Notes: a model not told the origin generated them from the sequence alone. Numbered from the stretch's first letter, positions 7,740 to 17,324 are shown. The stretch: 64,000 nucleotides of DNA from MWCR01 sp049325475 (GCA_049325475.1 JBMOLN010000007.1:62001-126000), one strand, 5' to 3'. Made by a program: numbers and translations.

Positions 7740-8699
7740 ATATCTGTAAAAACCGGTTATATATGTCGTTGTCTCTTTATCACTGCCTCCGTAATCCGTT
7801 GAAATACCGTGATCCAATTCAACAAATCGCGGCTCCCGATTCTTTTTCTTAAAAAAAGATTGCAATACCGCAAAAGCCCCGGCGCTGTCCGTATTCTCAT
7901 TGGTTGCGGCCGAAAGTGAAATAAAATCATTAACCGATAACCATGCCAGCGTCTGTTTATCTTTGAACAATGCCGTTTTTTCATCCAAATAATGACTCAT
8001 ATCAGATGAAATCAAAACAAATGTTTTGTCATCTGCATTCTCGGCCAATAATTCTCCCAATGCATAAGCTTGCGTTTGATTTAAATCTATTTGTAAAAAT
8101 ATAGGTACGATTTCAGCTTCCGGAAATTCCCGTGCAATAAATGGAACCAATGCGCCGACCCCATGTTCCTTGGCAAAAACATGGCAAGAATCCGCCTTCC
8201 AGATAAATTTTTGTTCTAAAATGGACGCACGGCTTTTATCAACCTCCACAATCCCTTCCGGTGTCTGATACGCGCATTCATGATAAGAAATTCCGGGACC
8301 TGCCGAAAAATGATCCGGCGATAAAATAATAAAATTATTGATATCAGAATTGGCCTTTTTCAAGGTCGCGAAAAATCTTGCCTGCAAATCCATGGCCGCA
8401 TCATGATGATTCACGATCCCCATCACGGGGACAAAATCCAAATTCTCACCCGCAATCTTTCTGCTCTCCGCAAAAACCGCCGGTGACACAAACATATTTG
8501 GAATAACCTCCTGATTTCTGAGTTCAGAGTTCGGTGTTCGGAGTTCGGAGTTTTGCGCTTCTCTTTCATCCTTGGTCATTTGTCCTTTATCGGCGAAGCA
8601 CCCCGCCCCTAAAATAAATAAAATTAATATTAAAATACCTCCTAAACGCGGTACGAGGTACGCGGTACGAGGTACGATAGTTTTGATCATATTCGCCAA
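7737..8699 (-). CDS. Memo-like (AmmeMemoRadiSam B) lipoprotein
   Basis: 320 residues. Memo-family core: VNHHDAA (metal His), LSPDHFSAGPG (second His), SSDMSHY. The cysteine expected near the end of the metal site is not visible; the region reads NTDSAGAFAV. The N-terminus is unusual: a hydrophobic segment ending in lipobox LGAGC (Cys34) suggests an exported lipoprotein, whereas most Memo proteins are cytosolic. Residues 8-18 and 50-61 are encoded by TACGAGG and AGTTCGG repeat tracts, in the signal n-region and in the linker behind the lipid anchor. The start lies inside the terminator of the upstream gene. Confidence 0.85.
   Translation of the reverse strand: MANMIKTIVPRTAYLVPRLGGILILILFILGAGCFADKGQMTKDEREAQNSELRTPNSELRNQEVIPNMFVSPAVFAESRKIAGENLDFVPVMGIVNHHDAAMDLQARFFATLKKANSDINNFIILSPDHFSAGPGISYHECAYQTPEGIVEVDKSRASILEQKFIWKADSCHVFAKEHGVGALVPFIAREFPEAEIVPIFLQIDLNQTQAYALGELLAENADDKTFVLISSDMSHYLDEKTALFKDKQTLAWLSVNDFISLSAATNENTDSAGAFAVLQSFFKKKNREPRFVELDHGISTDYGGSDKETTTYITGFYRY
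8518..8552. repeat. AGTTCGGAGTTCGG repeat in the Memo-like gene (family B)
   Basis: Words TTCAGAG-TTCGGTG-TTCGGAG-TTCGGAG, closely like 45553-45585 and 27610-27640. Read in frame as NSELRTPNSELR, a self-repeating linker after the lipid-anchored cysteine. Confidence 0.75.
8648..8678. repeat. GGTACGAGGTACGCGGTACG repeat in the signal peptide
   Basis: Tandem GGTACGAG/CGGTACG words read in frame as residues 8-18 of the Memo-like protein (VPRTAYLVPR), just before the hydrophobic segment. Confidence 0.7.
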
Positions 8700-8727
8700 A
8701 AAAGCGGACTCTTGTCCGCCTCTTTTT
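8698..8727 (-). terminator. Terminator of the alpha-2-macroglobulin-like gene
   Basis: Perfect stem GCGGAC (8704-8709) / GTCCGC (8714-8719) flanked by A-run and T-run, so it can work on both strands. The Memo-like start codon sits at its edge. Confidence 0.8.
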
Positions 8728-11700
8728 TACTTAACCTGCACCGGTATTGCTTCCGTGGCATAAGATTGTTCCGGAGCGTTCATGGACTGCATCAAAGCGC
8801 CGGGTGCTGTATAATCACCCAGTGCAACAACCCTCGCTTTATAAATTATAGGCCAAAACTCAACACTTTTACAAAGAACAAACGAGGCTTCTCCGCCCGA
8901 AACATCATACGGATAGCTCAAATAATCTTGCGTCCATGGGTCAAACGTTACATGAAAAAGGGGCATCATTGTAGCCGGTAAACGATCTCTTACCATATAA
9001 CAGCCGTCTTGCGCCTTTGGATTCCATTTCGGACTTAAAGTTACGGTCACAATATCGCCCTCTTTAAACTGCTGTGTATTCTTGCCGTCAACGGAGTATT
9101 CTCGGTTCAGGCCAACCAAGTCGCTGTTAGCCCTCGCCTCCCCTTCAACTCTTCTGACAAATGATGCCGCCGCCGGTCCGTTAACACTGGTAACTCTGAA
9201 CTGCCTTAACTCATCAGCGGTTAAATTAACATAAACAACGGGATTCTCGCTTAAATCGATTGTCTTTACATCAGCGCCCAGCGCATATTCTATCTTTACA
9301 TTAACATCCGGAAGAATCGGTACTATGGCTTGCAAATAATGAGCCTTGTCCAAATCAGTCATAGCCTCATGATTCCAAACCGATTCCACGTAATTCATAA
9401 GCTTTTCCGCGTCCGGATGTGCCAATGAGGCAGCCAATGCCGCAGAGATGACAGTTGCTTCAATCTCTTCGGTTACATCTTCGCTTATTTTTAACCTCAT
9501 CTGATTGTCTGTAACTTCGGCATTATCCAAAAATGATTGCAACAATGATTGGGCGCCTTCTCTATTGCCCGCAGCTGCAAAACCTCTCATTAGCGCCAGC
9601 CTCTCTCTCCAAGAGAGATCATCTTGTTGGCTGGCGATTTGCAGCCTGTCCAGCACGGGCTGTCCCAAAGCCGCAAGTCCGGATAAAGCATCTATCGCTT
9701 CTTCACGAGAAACTTCTTTATCATCCACAATTTCCCAAAAATAATTCGCCAATTCGGTTTTATCAAAAGCGTCCGCATATACAGCGGCAACTCTTGCCGA
9801 TAATTCAGCTTCACTGGATGCGTAAGGCAAAATAGCTATTCCGCCATCAGGTCTTTGATAAGCCAGCAGATCTCTGCGCATTTCTCCGAAATCACTTTCA
9901 TTGGCTCCGTAATAATCAATCATCAAATTCCTCATCATTACGCCGGCTAACGCCGCTTCCGCTCTTGCCGACCATGGATGCGCCAAACTCTCAACCTTAT
10001 ATCTCATCTGCGCCTTGGCTTTGGATTCAAAAGCAACCGTCACATCTGTCGAAACACCTGCTTCCGGCAAGGCCGTGCCCGGACCCAACTCAACCACAAC
10101 TCTTTCATCATGAGTCAATCTGGAATCCGCAACATCCAAATAACGCAATACGGCATCCGTCTGATTATTCGCGCTCAAGCGAATCACCGCTGCGTGCTTT
10201 CCTTTGATTAATTGATCAATGGCCACATAAACCGGTTCCAAGGCTTTACCTGCTACTTTTTGTTTATTGATTCCAAGTGTCGGTATATCAACTTCATAAC
10301 TGATATCGCCGCTCTGAGGCAGACCCAACCCATGGGCTCTTAATTTAATCACCGGTTTATCAGAAGATAATAAATATTTCGGAATCACGGCATCAACAAA
10401 CAGAGGCTTGGTTACCCCGATCGAAACGGAATTTCCGCCGGCCCTAAGATCTTCTGTAATGGCAGCCGCGGTTATCCGCCAGGATGTAATATTATCAGGA
10501 ACGCCTATCGTTGCATTGGCGTTACCGCCTGAATCTGTTCTAACCACCATAAATGCCGCTTGATCTTTAAAATTACTTCTAACTCCCCCTGATCCGTCCC
10601 AACCGCCGAATTCAGCTCCGCCGCCTCCCCCGTCAAATTCGTCTTCCGCTTCATGACTCCACACGGACTGCAATATTCCATCAGGAACCCAACGGTATAA
10701 AATTCCCAAAGGATTTTCGTCCATCGATAAATTCGCTGCGGCCAGCAATGCTTCATCAACCACCGAAAAAGCCACGACCGCATCTTTAACCGCATTGCCG
10801 TCTGCGTCTTTTGCACTGATCCTGATATCAACCTGTCCGCCTGGCGCATAAAAATCTTTATCTGTTTTTAATTCCAGATTCAATTTTTTATCCGTGCTCT
10901 TGTATGCAATGCTATGCATCGTTTCTTTAAATCCCGTTTTTGTAAAAGCAATGCCGAAAATAACCGCATTTGGTATATCTTTTTCCGAATAATTAAAACT
11001 GTAATAAGAATCCTGCGATACCTGCACCGACTGTATACCGCGCGAAGCGCGAATATACATAAAACTTGCATTATCATTGGCCATCGGCTTTCCGCCCTTT
11101 ACAAATCTTACGGCAACTTTTTCATTTAACGAAAAATCCGCTTTATCTTTATCTTCCACCGCCAATTCCAAAGACAATTCTTCATCATCACCGGCCGCAT
11201 ACCATGAATCAGAAACATACTTAACAGCCGCATGAACCACCCCTCTCGAATCTGTTGCGCTTGCGATTATTTTGTATGTAACATCATTCTTCATTTCAAA
11301 ATTCAAAATGGCTTTTCCCGACGCATCTGTAGTCACCTGATATTCTCCGGCCTTTTCCAGGCGGCGCTCATATCTATAAGTCGGATAAGTGGTTTTCTCA
11401 ACCGGATCATATCTTGTTCCTGTTTCAATCTGATCCCAATGTTCTTCAAAAACGTTGGCTTTAATCGATAAGCCCTTTAATCCGGACCCGAAAATATCCT
11501 CATCCGAAAGCCCGCGTTTATTCAGATCAATCTCTCTGGCCTCATATTCAATTTGGGCTTTATTTTCCACAGCGCTTATAACCGCTGACTCCAGAACCAT
11601 TCGACCCCGCCAAACCCTGATATCGGCTGTACCGAAAATTTCCGCTTCCTCGCCCAAATCCGATCTTGCTAAAATGCTGAAAAATTCACTGATGCCGCAA

Positions 11701-14015
11701 TACGAGTAATCCGCATTCAAATCACAAATCGGTTTTTCGGTTTTAAACTCAAAATCCGCATATCCCGCGTCATCTGTCACAACTTCCAAACTTTTTTGGC
11801 CGCCGAATCCTCCATCCGCCGTCAAATCAACTTTTGTATTTACAAGCGGAGTACCGTCAAAAAACGCAACTTTGATCTTTCCTTTTACATTATCTCCCGC
11901 ATAAATTGATTGCACTTCCGGAACCACGCTTATTGTATAGGCCGGCTTAATCACATCGCGAATCTCCACCTGTCTTGAAACCAGCTCGTCTCCGCCTTTC
12001 TTTAATTTCAAGTGATAATAACCCGCCTTAATCGGGCTCTTCCATTTTAACTTGCCTTCATAAAAACCTTTTTCATCGGCCTTGATATCGGCACTGGCCA
12101 TCACCTTATGTTCATATGTCCCAAGATCATCTAAATAAGAACTTAATTCAACCCTGACATCGCCGGCGGTCTTACCGCTTTCACGGATTTTCGCTAATCC
12201 GAAAAAACCGATTTCATCCATGGTCCTGTACAGCGGTCTGTCTGCAAAAATATAACTCCAATAATCAAGCTGTCCGCGATTGCCTGCGTCAGTACCCATC
12301 CCCCAATAACGCGGTTCATACTTTAATGCCATCAATAAGTCTCCGGCCGCAGAACTTATCTGCAAATAATTTAGCGGAATTTCAGCTTCCCAGTCATAAG
12401 CCGGAGAATCGATAAAATCGCGCCATCGCTGTGGAGTTGGAATGCTGATTAACCCTTGGGCATCCGCATTATAAACTTTGCCGTCCATCTCCACCTTTGC
12501 ATCTGTTAACGATTTAAATGTGTCTTTATTGGTCGCCCAAACCAAAATCTTATCCCTGTCCACCATCGTATAAGCCGAAGTATTGGTTCTTTGCAGTAAA
12601 AGCCAGTCGGTTAAACCAACATTCGAAACTATCTTAACCGCATAATATCCCTCTTCGATATTATTCGGAATCCTGACGTAATCACTGTAATTTATAGTCT
12701 CCAAACCCGATTCAAAAGAAAAAGCCTGCTCTTTAGCGTATTTTGCAAAAGCATCGCTTCGTTCTCTTGATCTATAAGCCCAATACGGAATCTTTTCATA
12801 TTCCATAACGGCATTCAAAGCTTCTTGTTTGGAAATCTTATAACCCATTACATTGGCCGACGTAATTCGGTCTGATCTGTAAACCGCAACCAGAGTCTCG
12901 CTGCCAATGGAAGATTCCGCGGTTTTGTCCGCAATATTAAAATATTCTTCAACCGTCTTCTCTTTTTCCGATTCTGTCTCAAATTTAATCACCACATCAT
13001 TTTTCAATTTTTGACCGTTTTTAACTCCCCACCCTTGTTTATATATAACGGTATAAATTGTATCGTTTTTTAATGGCTTCTCCGGTACATAAACCAAAGA
13101 CCTTCCATGCGTTTCAAATCTCCCCGGTGTTGCCGGCTCCATGCTGAAATAATTATCCGGATCTTCCCAGTCAACTTGCGACAAAACAATCTCGATCGCC
13201 GAATTAACAGGCACATACGTTGCTCTGTTATCCGGAACCGACCTCAATACTCTGAAAACATTCTGCGTCTGTATCGCCCAAGAAAACTCTCTGGGCTTGG
13301 TCTCGCCGTCTTCTTCCACCGCCGCGGCAATTGTTACTTTATAAACCTCACCCGGTTGCAAATCACCCTTGGGTTTAATTACATAAGAACCTTCATCGCC
13401 CTTCTCGATATCAAAATCAATACTAACGTCATTCGGAGAATCTGCCGGTATTATTCTTAAACTCTGTTTCAAGTCATTCGTTGATACATCCACCTTGCTC
13501 TGAACTACCAAAGAGGTATCCACTGCGGCATTACTTTCATCGCCCTTATCAACTAATATCGAAAACGCGTCCGCCGCATGAACCGCCGGAATCATTAAAG
13601 ACAAGGTCGCCTTGCCGAACGGCGCCGCAGCCCGTTCCGCGTTTTGAAATGGAAACGGACCCGTCGTGCTGACAAAAACCAGCAGCACCGCAGCAGCGAC
13701 TGCAGTTAATCCGCCCGCCCAAACATACCAACCCTTCTGATACCATCTTCCGCTCTTCGTGGTTCGTTGTTCGGAATTCGTGGTTCGTTTAGCAGCATTC
13801 ATACTCTCTTCTTTAATATTTTTTGCCATCTGCAATAAATGTTGTTTCTGGCTTTTCATTACGCCGCTGTCCATGGCTTCTTTATCCAAAGCATCTGTAT
13901 TCAGAGCCGCAGCCATACGCAAATACGGCCAGTCTTCTTTGTTGGCTTTGCCCAAATCTCCGTGTTCTAATGACGCATTTATTCTTTGCGCGCGCTTTTC
14001 CTCGTTCATTTTCAT
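8727..14015 (-). CDS. Alpha-2-macroglobulin-like protein with anti-sigma-like head
   Basis: 1762 residues. Residues 1-95 are cytoplasmic, helical and charged (DWPYLRMAAALN, VMKSQKQHLLQMA), like anti-sigma N-termini. A membrane segment lies at about 95-115, followed by bacterial macroglobulin-type MG and bait-region domains and a helical C-terminal toroid (YQRPDGGIAILPYASSEAEL). At the place where thioester proteins carry CxEQ it reads HPWSARAEAAL, so there is no thioester. The start is two bases behind the ECF sigma stop. I infer a membrane anti-sigma factor with a macroglobulin sensor outside. Residues 76-87 come from a repeat tract. Confidence 0.85.
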   Translation of the reverse strand: MKMNEEKRAQRINASLEHGDLGKANKEDWPYLRMAAALNTDALDKEAMDSGVMKSQKQHLLQMAKNIKEESMNAAKRTTNSEQRTTKSGRWYQKGWYVWAGGLTAVAAAVLLVFVSTTGPFPFQNAERAAAPFGKATLSLMIPAVHAADAFSILVDKGDESNAAVDTSLVVQSKVDVSTNDLKQSLRIIPADSPNDVSIDFDIEKGDEGSYVIKPKGDLQPGEVYKVTIAAAVEEDGETKPREFSWAIQTQNVFRVLRSVPDNRATYVPVNSAIEIVLSQVDWEDPDNYFSMEPATPGRFETHGRSLVYVPEKPLKNDTIYTVIYKQGWGVKNGQKLKNDVVIKFETESEKEKTVEEYFNIADKTAESSIGSETLVAVYRSDRITSANVMGYKISKQEALNAVMEYEKIPYWAYRSRERSDAFAKYAKEQAFSFESGLETINYSDYVRIPNNIEEGYYAVKIVSNVGLTDWLLLQRTNTSAYTMVDRDKILVWATNKDTFKSLTDAKVEMDGKVYNADAQGLISIPTPQRWRDFIDSPAYDWEAEIPLNYLQISSAAGDLLMALKYEPRYWGMGTDAGNRGQLDYWSYIFADRPLYRTMDEIGFFGLAKIRESGKTAGDVRVELSSYLDDLGTYEHKVMASADIKADEKGFYEGKLKWKSPIKAGYYHLKLKKGGDELVSRQVEIRDVIKPAYTISVVPEVQSIYAGDNVKGKIKVAFFDGTPLVNTKVDLTADGGFGGQKSLEVVTDDAGYADFEFKTEKPICDLNADYSYCGISEFFSILARSDLGEEAEIFGTADIRVWRGRMVLESAVISAVENKAQIEYEAREIDLNKRGLSDEDIFGSGLKGLSIKANVFEEHWDQIETGTRYDPVEKTTYPTYRYERRLEKAGEYQVTTDASGKAILNFEMKNDVTYKIIASATDSRGVVHAAVKYVSDSWYAAGDDEELSLELAVEDKDKADFSLNEKVAVRFVKGGKPMANDNASFMYIRASRGIQSVQVSQDSYYSFNYSEKDIPNAVIFGIAFTKTGFKETMHSIAYKSTDKKLNLELKTDKDFYAPGGQVDIRISAKDADGNAVKDAVVAFSVVDEALLAAANLSMDENPLGILYRWVPDGILQSVWSHEAEDEFDGGGGGAEFGGWDGSGGVRSNFKDQAAFMVVRTDSGGNANATIGVPDNITSWRITAAAITEDLRAGGNSVSIGVTKPLFVDAVIPKYLLSSDKPVIKLRAHGLGLPQSGDISYEVDIPTLGINKQKVAGKALEPVYVAIDQLIKGKHAAVIRLSANNQTDAVLRYLDVADSRLTHDERVVVELGPGTALPEAGVSTDVTVAFESKAKAQMRYKVESLAHPWSARAEAALAGVMMRNLMIDYYGANESDFGEMRRDLLAYQRPDGGIAILPYASSEAELSARVAAVYADAFDKTELANYFWEIVDDKEVSREEAIDALSGLAALGQPVLDRLQIASQQDDLSWRERLALMRGFAAAGNREGAQSLLQSFLDNAEVTDNQMRLKISEDVTEEIEATVISAALAASLAHPDAEKLMNYVESVWNHEAMTDLDKAHYLQAIVPILPDVNVKIEYALGADVKTIDLSENPVVYVNLTADELRQFRVTSVNGPAAASFVRRVEGEARANSDLVGLNREYSVDGKNTQQFKEGDIVTVTLSPKWNPKAQDGCYMVRDRLPATMMPLFHVTFDPWTQDYLSYPYDVSGGEASFVLCKSVEFWPIIYKARVVALGDYTAPGALMQSMNAPEQSYATEAIPVQVK
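13755..13790. repeat. TTCGTGGTTCGTTGTTCGG repeat in the anti-sigma linker (family B)
   Basis: Words TTCGTGG-TTCGTTG-TTCGGAA-TTCGTGG-TTCG read in frame as KRTTNSEQRTTK between the cytoplasmic head and the membrane segment. Nearly the same words stand in the spacer at 45590-45625. Confidence 0.75.
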
Positions 14016-14017
14016 AT

Positions 14018-14590
14018 TTATAGATTGTTAGAAACCAAAATCTTCCTCATGCGGCCCAAAGCACGGTAAATCAACACAGCCGCATGATTGTTTGAGATAT
14101 CCAATTCCTGGGCCACCTCTTCTGTTTTATACCCTCCGTAAAAACGAAGAGTTAATATCTGCTGATCTCTTTTTGAGAGATGGCTCATCGCGTCCATCAA
14201 GCGCCCTCTTTCTATCGTCAATTCCGTATTCCACTCCGGATCATCATCTGATGGCGGATCCCAAAAATCATCCGCATCATCAATCTTGCCTTCTTCTTTT
14301 CTATGTCTGGCGCTGCGCCAATGATCAGCAAGCGCATTTACAGCCACCCGATACAGCCACGCACCGATAGGAGCGCCCTTCCATTCCAGCTTGGGCGCCT
14401 GTTCCAACAGCTTCATAAAACTTTGCGCGACAATATCTTCAGCTGTTTCCTTATGGCCGCATCTTTTTAACAAAAAAGCGTAAAGTGCTTTTGCGTGCCT
14501 GTCATAAATTTCCGCAATCACCTCCGGATCCTCTTTAAACCGCAGAAACAACTCTCGCTCCTGCTCTATGGTGTATTTCTCTGGCGGCAT
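14018..14590 (-). CDS. ECF-type RNA polymerase sigma factor
   Basis: 190 residues. Region 2 is visible (EIYDRHAKALYAFLLKRC, ETAEDIVAQSFMKLLEQ, GAWLYRVAVNALADHWRS), as is the region 4 helix-turn-helix (LSKRDQQILTLRFYGGYKTEEVAQELDISNNHAAVLIYRALGRMR, quoted in part). It probably directs RNA polymerase to envelope-stress genes and is held by the membrane protein encoded two bases downstream. A sigma70-like promoter precedes it. Confidence 0.95.
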   Translation of the reverse strand: MPPEKYTIEQERELFLRFKEDPEVIAEIYDRHAKALYAFLLKRCGHKETAEDIVAQSFMKLLEQAPKLEWKGAPIGAWLYRVAVNALADHWRSARHRKEEGKIDDADDFWDPPSDDDPEWNTELTIERGRLMDAMSHLSKRDQQILTLRFYGGYKTEEVAQELDISNNHAAVLIYRALGRMRKILVSNNL

Positions 14591-14624
14591 AATAATAACG
14601 AATTAATAAAAATGAGATGACATA

Positions 14625-14653
14625 AGTATAGCCGATATTGGCTCATTTGACAA
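14625..14653 (-). promoter_or_regulatory. Promoter of the ECF sigma / macroglobulin operon
   Basis: Minus strand -35 TTGTCA (14648-14653), 17-base spacer, -10 TATACT (14625-14630). The form is housekeeping sigma70 rather than an ECF motif. Confidence 0.6.
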
Positions 14654-14729
14654 CAAAAAAGACTATATGTATAAAAATTTTACTCAATGCAAAATTAAAA
14701 AAAGGCTCATGGCCTAAGTTTAAGAAAAA

Positions 14730-15401
14730 CTAACCCGTTTTTACCGAAGGCGGCAAAATAGATGCTTTGGATTGATAGTGCCTTAAAGCCCTTGCAGCCA
14801 AATCCTGATCCAAACCGTAAAATCCGGCATTTGCCATAAAATCCGACAAAACTTCCCTCATGTCAAAAATCACTTCGATTTGCAAATTGGCAAATCTGTT
14901 CCGGTTTAAATGATTGCTCACAACACGGTCCCTGTCCGCGTCAAAAATAACAATTACCTTTTCCAGATCAAAACGCTGTGAAACCAATACGTTTAGCATC
15001 TTGACCAAAGGATGAAAAGAAGCTTCATCGGGCGGACACTGGCGCAAATATTCACAAATAAGCAAAACATTCGAATGTTTTTTTGCTGATCCATACAAAC
15101 AAACCGGCGAATCATCATCCGGCGCAAGTTCAATTGGCAATAGATATGCCACTCCCAAACGGTCGGCTAAAATCGGAACAAGACCTCGGCAACCCTTGGG
15201 AACCAAAGCCACGGCATCGTCCGGTTGAACACTTATCCATCTAGCCATTAGAGACTTCATTACATGCCCCCTTACTTCAGGCTTTGTCTCCATTGCATCC
15301 AAATTTATTTTAAAAGGCAATTGCTTATACGCCGGTTCGCGCAATTCAATCACCTTGTAAATAACCATATCCAAGAGCAGAGCTCTTTGCTCTTTGTTCA
15401 T
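14730..15401 (-). CDS. Uncharacterised soluble protein, PRTase-like pattern
   Basis: 223 residues, no signal or membrane segment. The ATG follows a good GGGAGG by six bases. The stretch DDAVALVPKGCRGLVPILADRLGV followed by a VLLICEYLRQC strand recalls the type I phosphoribosyltransferase fold (orotate PRTase style), but the PRPP-binding loop is not convincing. I would call it unknown with a possible PRTase-like core. It lies between the ECF module and dedA, with no close operon partner. Confidence 0.7.
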   Translation of the reverse strand: MNKEQRALLLDMVIYKVIELREPAYKQLPFKINLDAMETKPEVRGHVMKSLMARWISVQPDDAVALVPKGCRGLVPILADRLGVAYLLPIELAPDDDSPVCLYGSAKKHSNVLLICEYLRQCPPDEASFHPLVKMLNVLVSQRFDLEKVIVIFDADRDRVVSNHLNRNRFANLQIEVIFDMREVLSDFMANAGFYGLDQDLAARALRHYQSKASILPPSVKTG

Positions 15402-15476
15402 GCCGGCCTCCCTTTTATGAGCTGGCTATTTCAAGGTGCCAGATCACCTTAGCAAATCCCAAAAAATTTGCAATAG

Positions 15477-16121
15477 TTAGCCTTTTTGCTGTTTCTTTAG
15501 CCTCTCTTTCAACCAAGCGACTATACCGGGCAAAATCGACAAAAATATAACTACCGCTATCACTATATGTATATATTTATCGACATTTGGAATCACTTTG
15601 CCCAAAAAAAATCCTATTCCCAGCATTGACGTCACCCAAAAAAGCCCCCCGAACACATTAAAAGATAAAAACTTCGTATATTTCATTTTGCCGACACCCG
15701 CAACAATCGGAGCAAATGTTCTGATAATCGGCATAAACCTGGCAATTATAATAGTCTTGCCGCCATGCTTATCATAAAAAGCCTGCGCTTTTAATAAATG
15801 ATCCTTGGCAAAAAAAATGGATTTCTCTCTTTTAAAAATTCTCGGTCCCACGATTTTTCCAAAATGATATCCGACCGTATCACCCGCTATTGCCATTATT
15901 GATAATAAAAACCACAAATAAAAAATATCCAAATATCCTCTTGATGCCAGAAGTCCCGCAGTCACCAATAACGAATCCCCCGGCAAAAAGAAACCAAACA
16001 ACAAACCAGATTCCGCGAATACGATAATCGCGAGTACGGTATACCCGCCCCAAATAATAAGAGCCTCCAGATTATGCAGGTTCGAGAAAAAAGTTATGAT
16101 TTCATTCATGCTTGCTAGCAT
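15477..16121 (-). CDS. DedA-family membrane protein
   Basis: 214 residues with about five membrane segments. DedA/VTT landmarks: FAESGLLFGFFLPGDSLL near the N-terminus and ARFMPIIRTFAPIVAGVGKM, which carries the conserved arginine and proline. Bacterial DedA proteins act in lipid (including undecaprenyl phosphate) flipping and membrane homeostasis. An alternative ATG lies four codons later (MNEI). uppP and PAP2 elsewhere in the window serve related lipid-carrier steps. Confidence 0.93.
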   Translation of the reverse strand: MLASMNEIITFFSNLHNLEALIIWGGYTVLAIIVFAESGLLFGFFLPGDSLLVTAGLLASRGYLDIFYLWFLLSIMAIAGDTVGYHFGKIVGPRIFKREKSIFFAKDHLLKAQAFYDKHGGKTIIIARFMPIIRTFAPIVAGVGKMKYTKFLSFNVFGGLFWVTSMLGIGFFLGKVIPNVDKYIHIVIAVVIFLSILPGIVAWLKERLKKQQKG

Positions 16122-16167
16122 ACTATTTTAATTGTTTTCAGTCCACTGGGGATACCAACGCATAAAT

Positions 16168-16203
16168 AAAAAAACATAACAAAACCCGGATTTCTCCGGG
16201 CTT
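16168..16203 (-). terminator. Terminator of the HIT-protein gene
   Basis: Stem CCCGGA (16185-16190) / TCCGGG (16195-16200), followed on the minus strand by TTTTGTTATG and a long T-run. Confidence 0.7.
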
Positions 16204-16207
16204 GCCA

Positions 16208-16678
16208 TTAACACGACTTAATATTCATTGCCGTTTTTCTTAAAGCGGCCAATAAAACCGATTTAATCCGCTCCAACTCCTTTAAATCCGGTTTGGTATT
16301 TTCGGAGCATCTGATGGCTTTATCAATACACCATATCGGACTGTCAGGCTTGGGATCATCTTCAAATCTTGGAAAAATATGCCAATGCATATGCGAATTG
16401 GAATTACCCAATAATTCGTAATTTATCTTGCTTGGTTTAAAAGCGATGTTAACCGCCTCGGCAAGCTCACTCATTTCTCTTAAAAAATTCATCCTAAAAC
16501 CGCTGTCGAGATGATGCAATTCCGTTTTATGCTTTTTGCATAATAATAAAGCGTAGCCTTTAAAATACTGAAAATCACCCAAAACAACATAACCCGTCTC
16601 CAGCTCGGCGACAAAATAAGGATTTGCATTATTCAATATCCGCTCAATTCTTTCGCAAACAAGACATTTATCCCGCAT
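16208..16678 (-). CDS. HIT-family nucleotide hydrolase/transferase
   Basis: 156 residues from the ATG preceded by AAAGGA (spacing six); an ATG six codons upstream is in frame, but the ribosome site falls between them. Active-site triad HMHWHIFPR, an N-terminal CLVCERI zinc-type Cys pair and the KGYALLLCKKH strand identify a HIT (histidine triad) protein acting on nucleoside phosphates such as Ap4A or AMP esters. The substrate is unknown. Monocistronic, with a clear terminator. Confidence 0.9.
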   Translation of the reverse strand: MRDKCLVCERIERILNNANPYFVAELETGYVVLGDFQYFKGYALLLCKKHKTELHHLDSGFRMNFLREMSELAEAVNIAFKPSKINYELLGNSNSHMHWHIFPRFEDDPKPDSPIWCIDKAIRCSENTKPDLKELERIKSVLLAALRKTAMNIKSC

Positions 16679-16808
16679 ATCAATCCTTTCTCTCAATAAT
16701 TTACGGCCGGCAACTGCAAAGAGCGTTTAAACAAACCCGGCACACTCTTTACAGATCGCGGTTTAAACTCTCTCATAAGCCTCATGTCCGGAGTCTAGAA
16801 TCTTCCGA

Positions 16809-17324
16809 CTATTCAGCGCAGTCCGCCCAGCGAATCAGCTTATTGGAACAGGAATCATACCAGCCTTCACTGCGGCTTCCCTGATTCTTGCATTCTTCTT
16901 TGCATCCGCCCATATTGCACTCGCCGCGCATAAAAGACATGATCTCGCACATGCTTCCGTCTTGAAAATAACAAGCTCCCCAAACTTCATCCGGCGCGTG
17001 AATTTCACTGTAGATGCCGCTGTAACGCTTGCAATATCTCTCTTGCGCCGAACCCTCTTCTTCATCAGTATCCAACATAACCTCCGCGCTTTCCGCCTCA
17101 TCGGCATCATCACTCGTCTTTGTGGACGTTGTCGTGATTGTGGATGTCGCGGCATCCACCTCTTCTGTTGACGTCGTCACGATCAGCGCGGAAACATCTT
17201 CTTCGCTGACCTGATCAATCTGCGGCACGTCGATTTTATTCTCCAATTGTTCAACTTGAACGCACCCATTAGCCAAAAACAACAAGGTCACTGCAAATAT
17301 CGAAAACAATGTAAATTTATTCAT
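16809..17324 (-). CDS. DUF333-containing lipoprotein
   Basis: 171 residues. Lipoprotein signal with lipobox LANGC (Cys21), then a Thr/Ser/Asp-rich spacer (TTTSTKTSDDADEAESAE), then a Cys-rich C-terminal domain with YCKRYSG, WGACYFQDGSMCEIMSFMRGEC (quoted in part), the DUF333 pattern often labelled putative hemolysin. Further cysteines follow (GGCKEECKNQG, SCSNKLIRWADC). Probably a disulfide-rich surface protein. No enzymatic motif. Upstream lies a 300-base repeat-filled spacer. Confidence 0.85.
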   Translation of the reverse strand: MNKFTLFSIFAVTLLFLANGCVQVEQLENKIDVPQIDQVSEEDVSALIVTTSTEEVDAATSTITTTSTKTSDDADEAESAEVMLDTDEEEGSAQERYCKRYSGIYSEIHAPDEVWGACYFQDGSMCEIMSFMRGECNMGGCKEECKNQGSRSEGWYDSCSNKLIRWADCAE

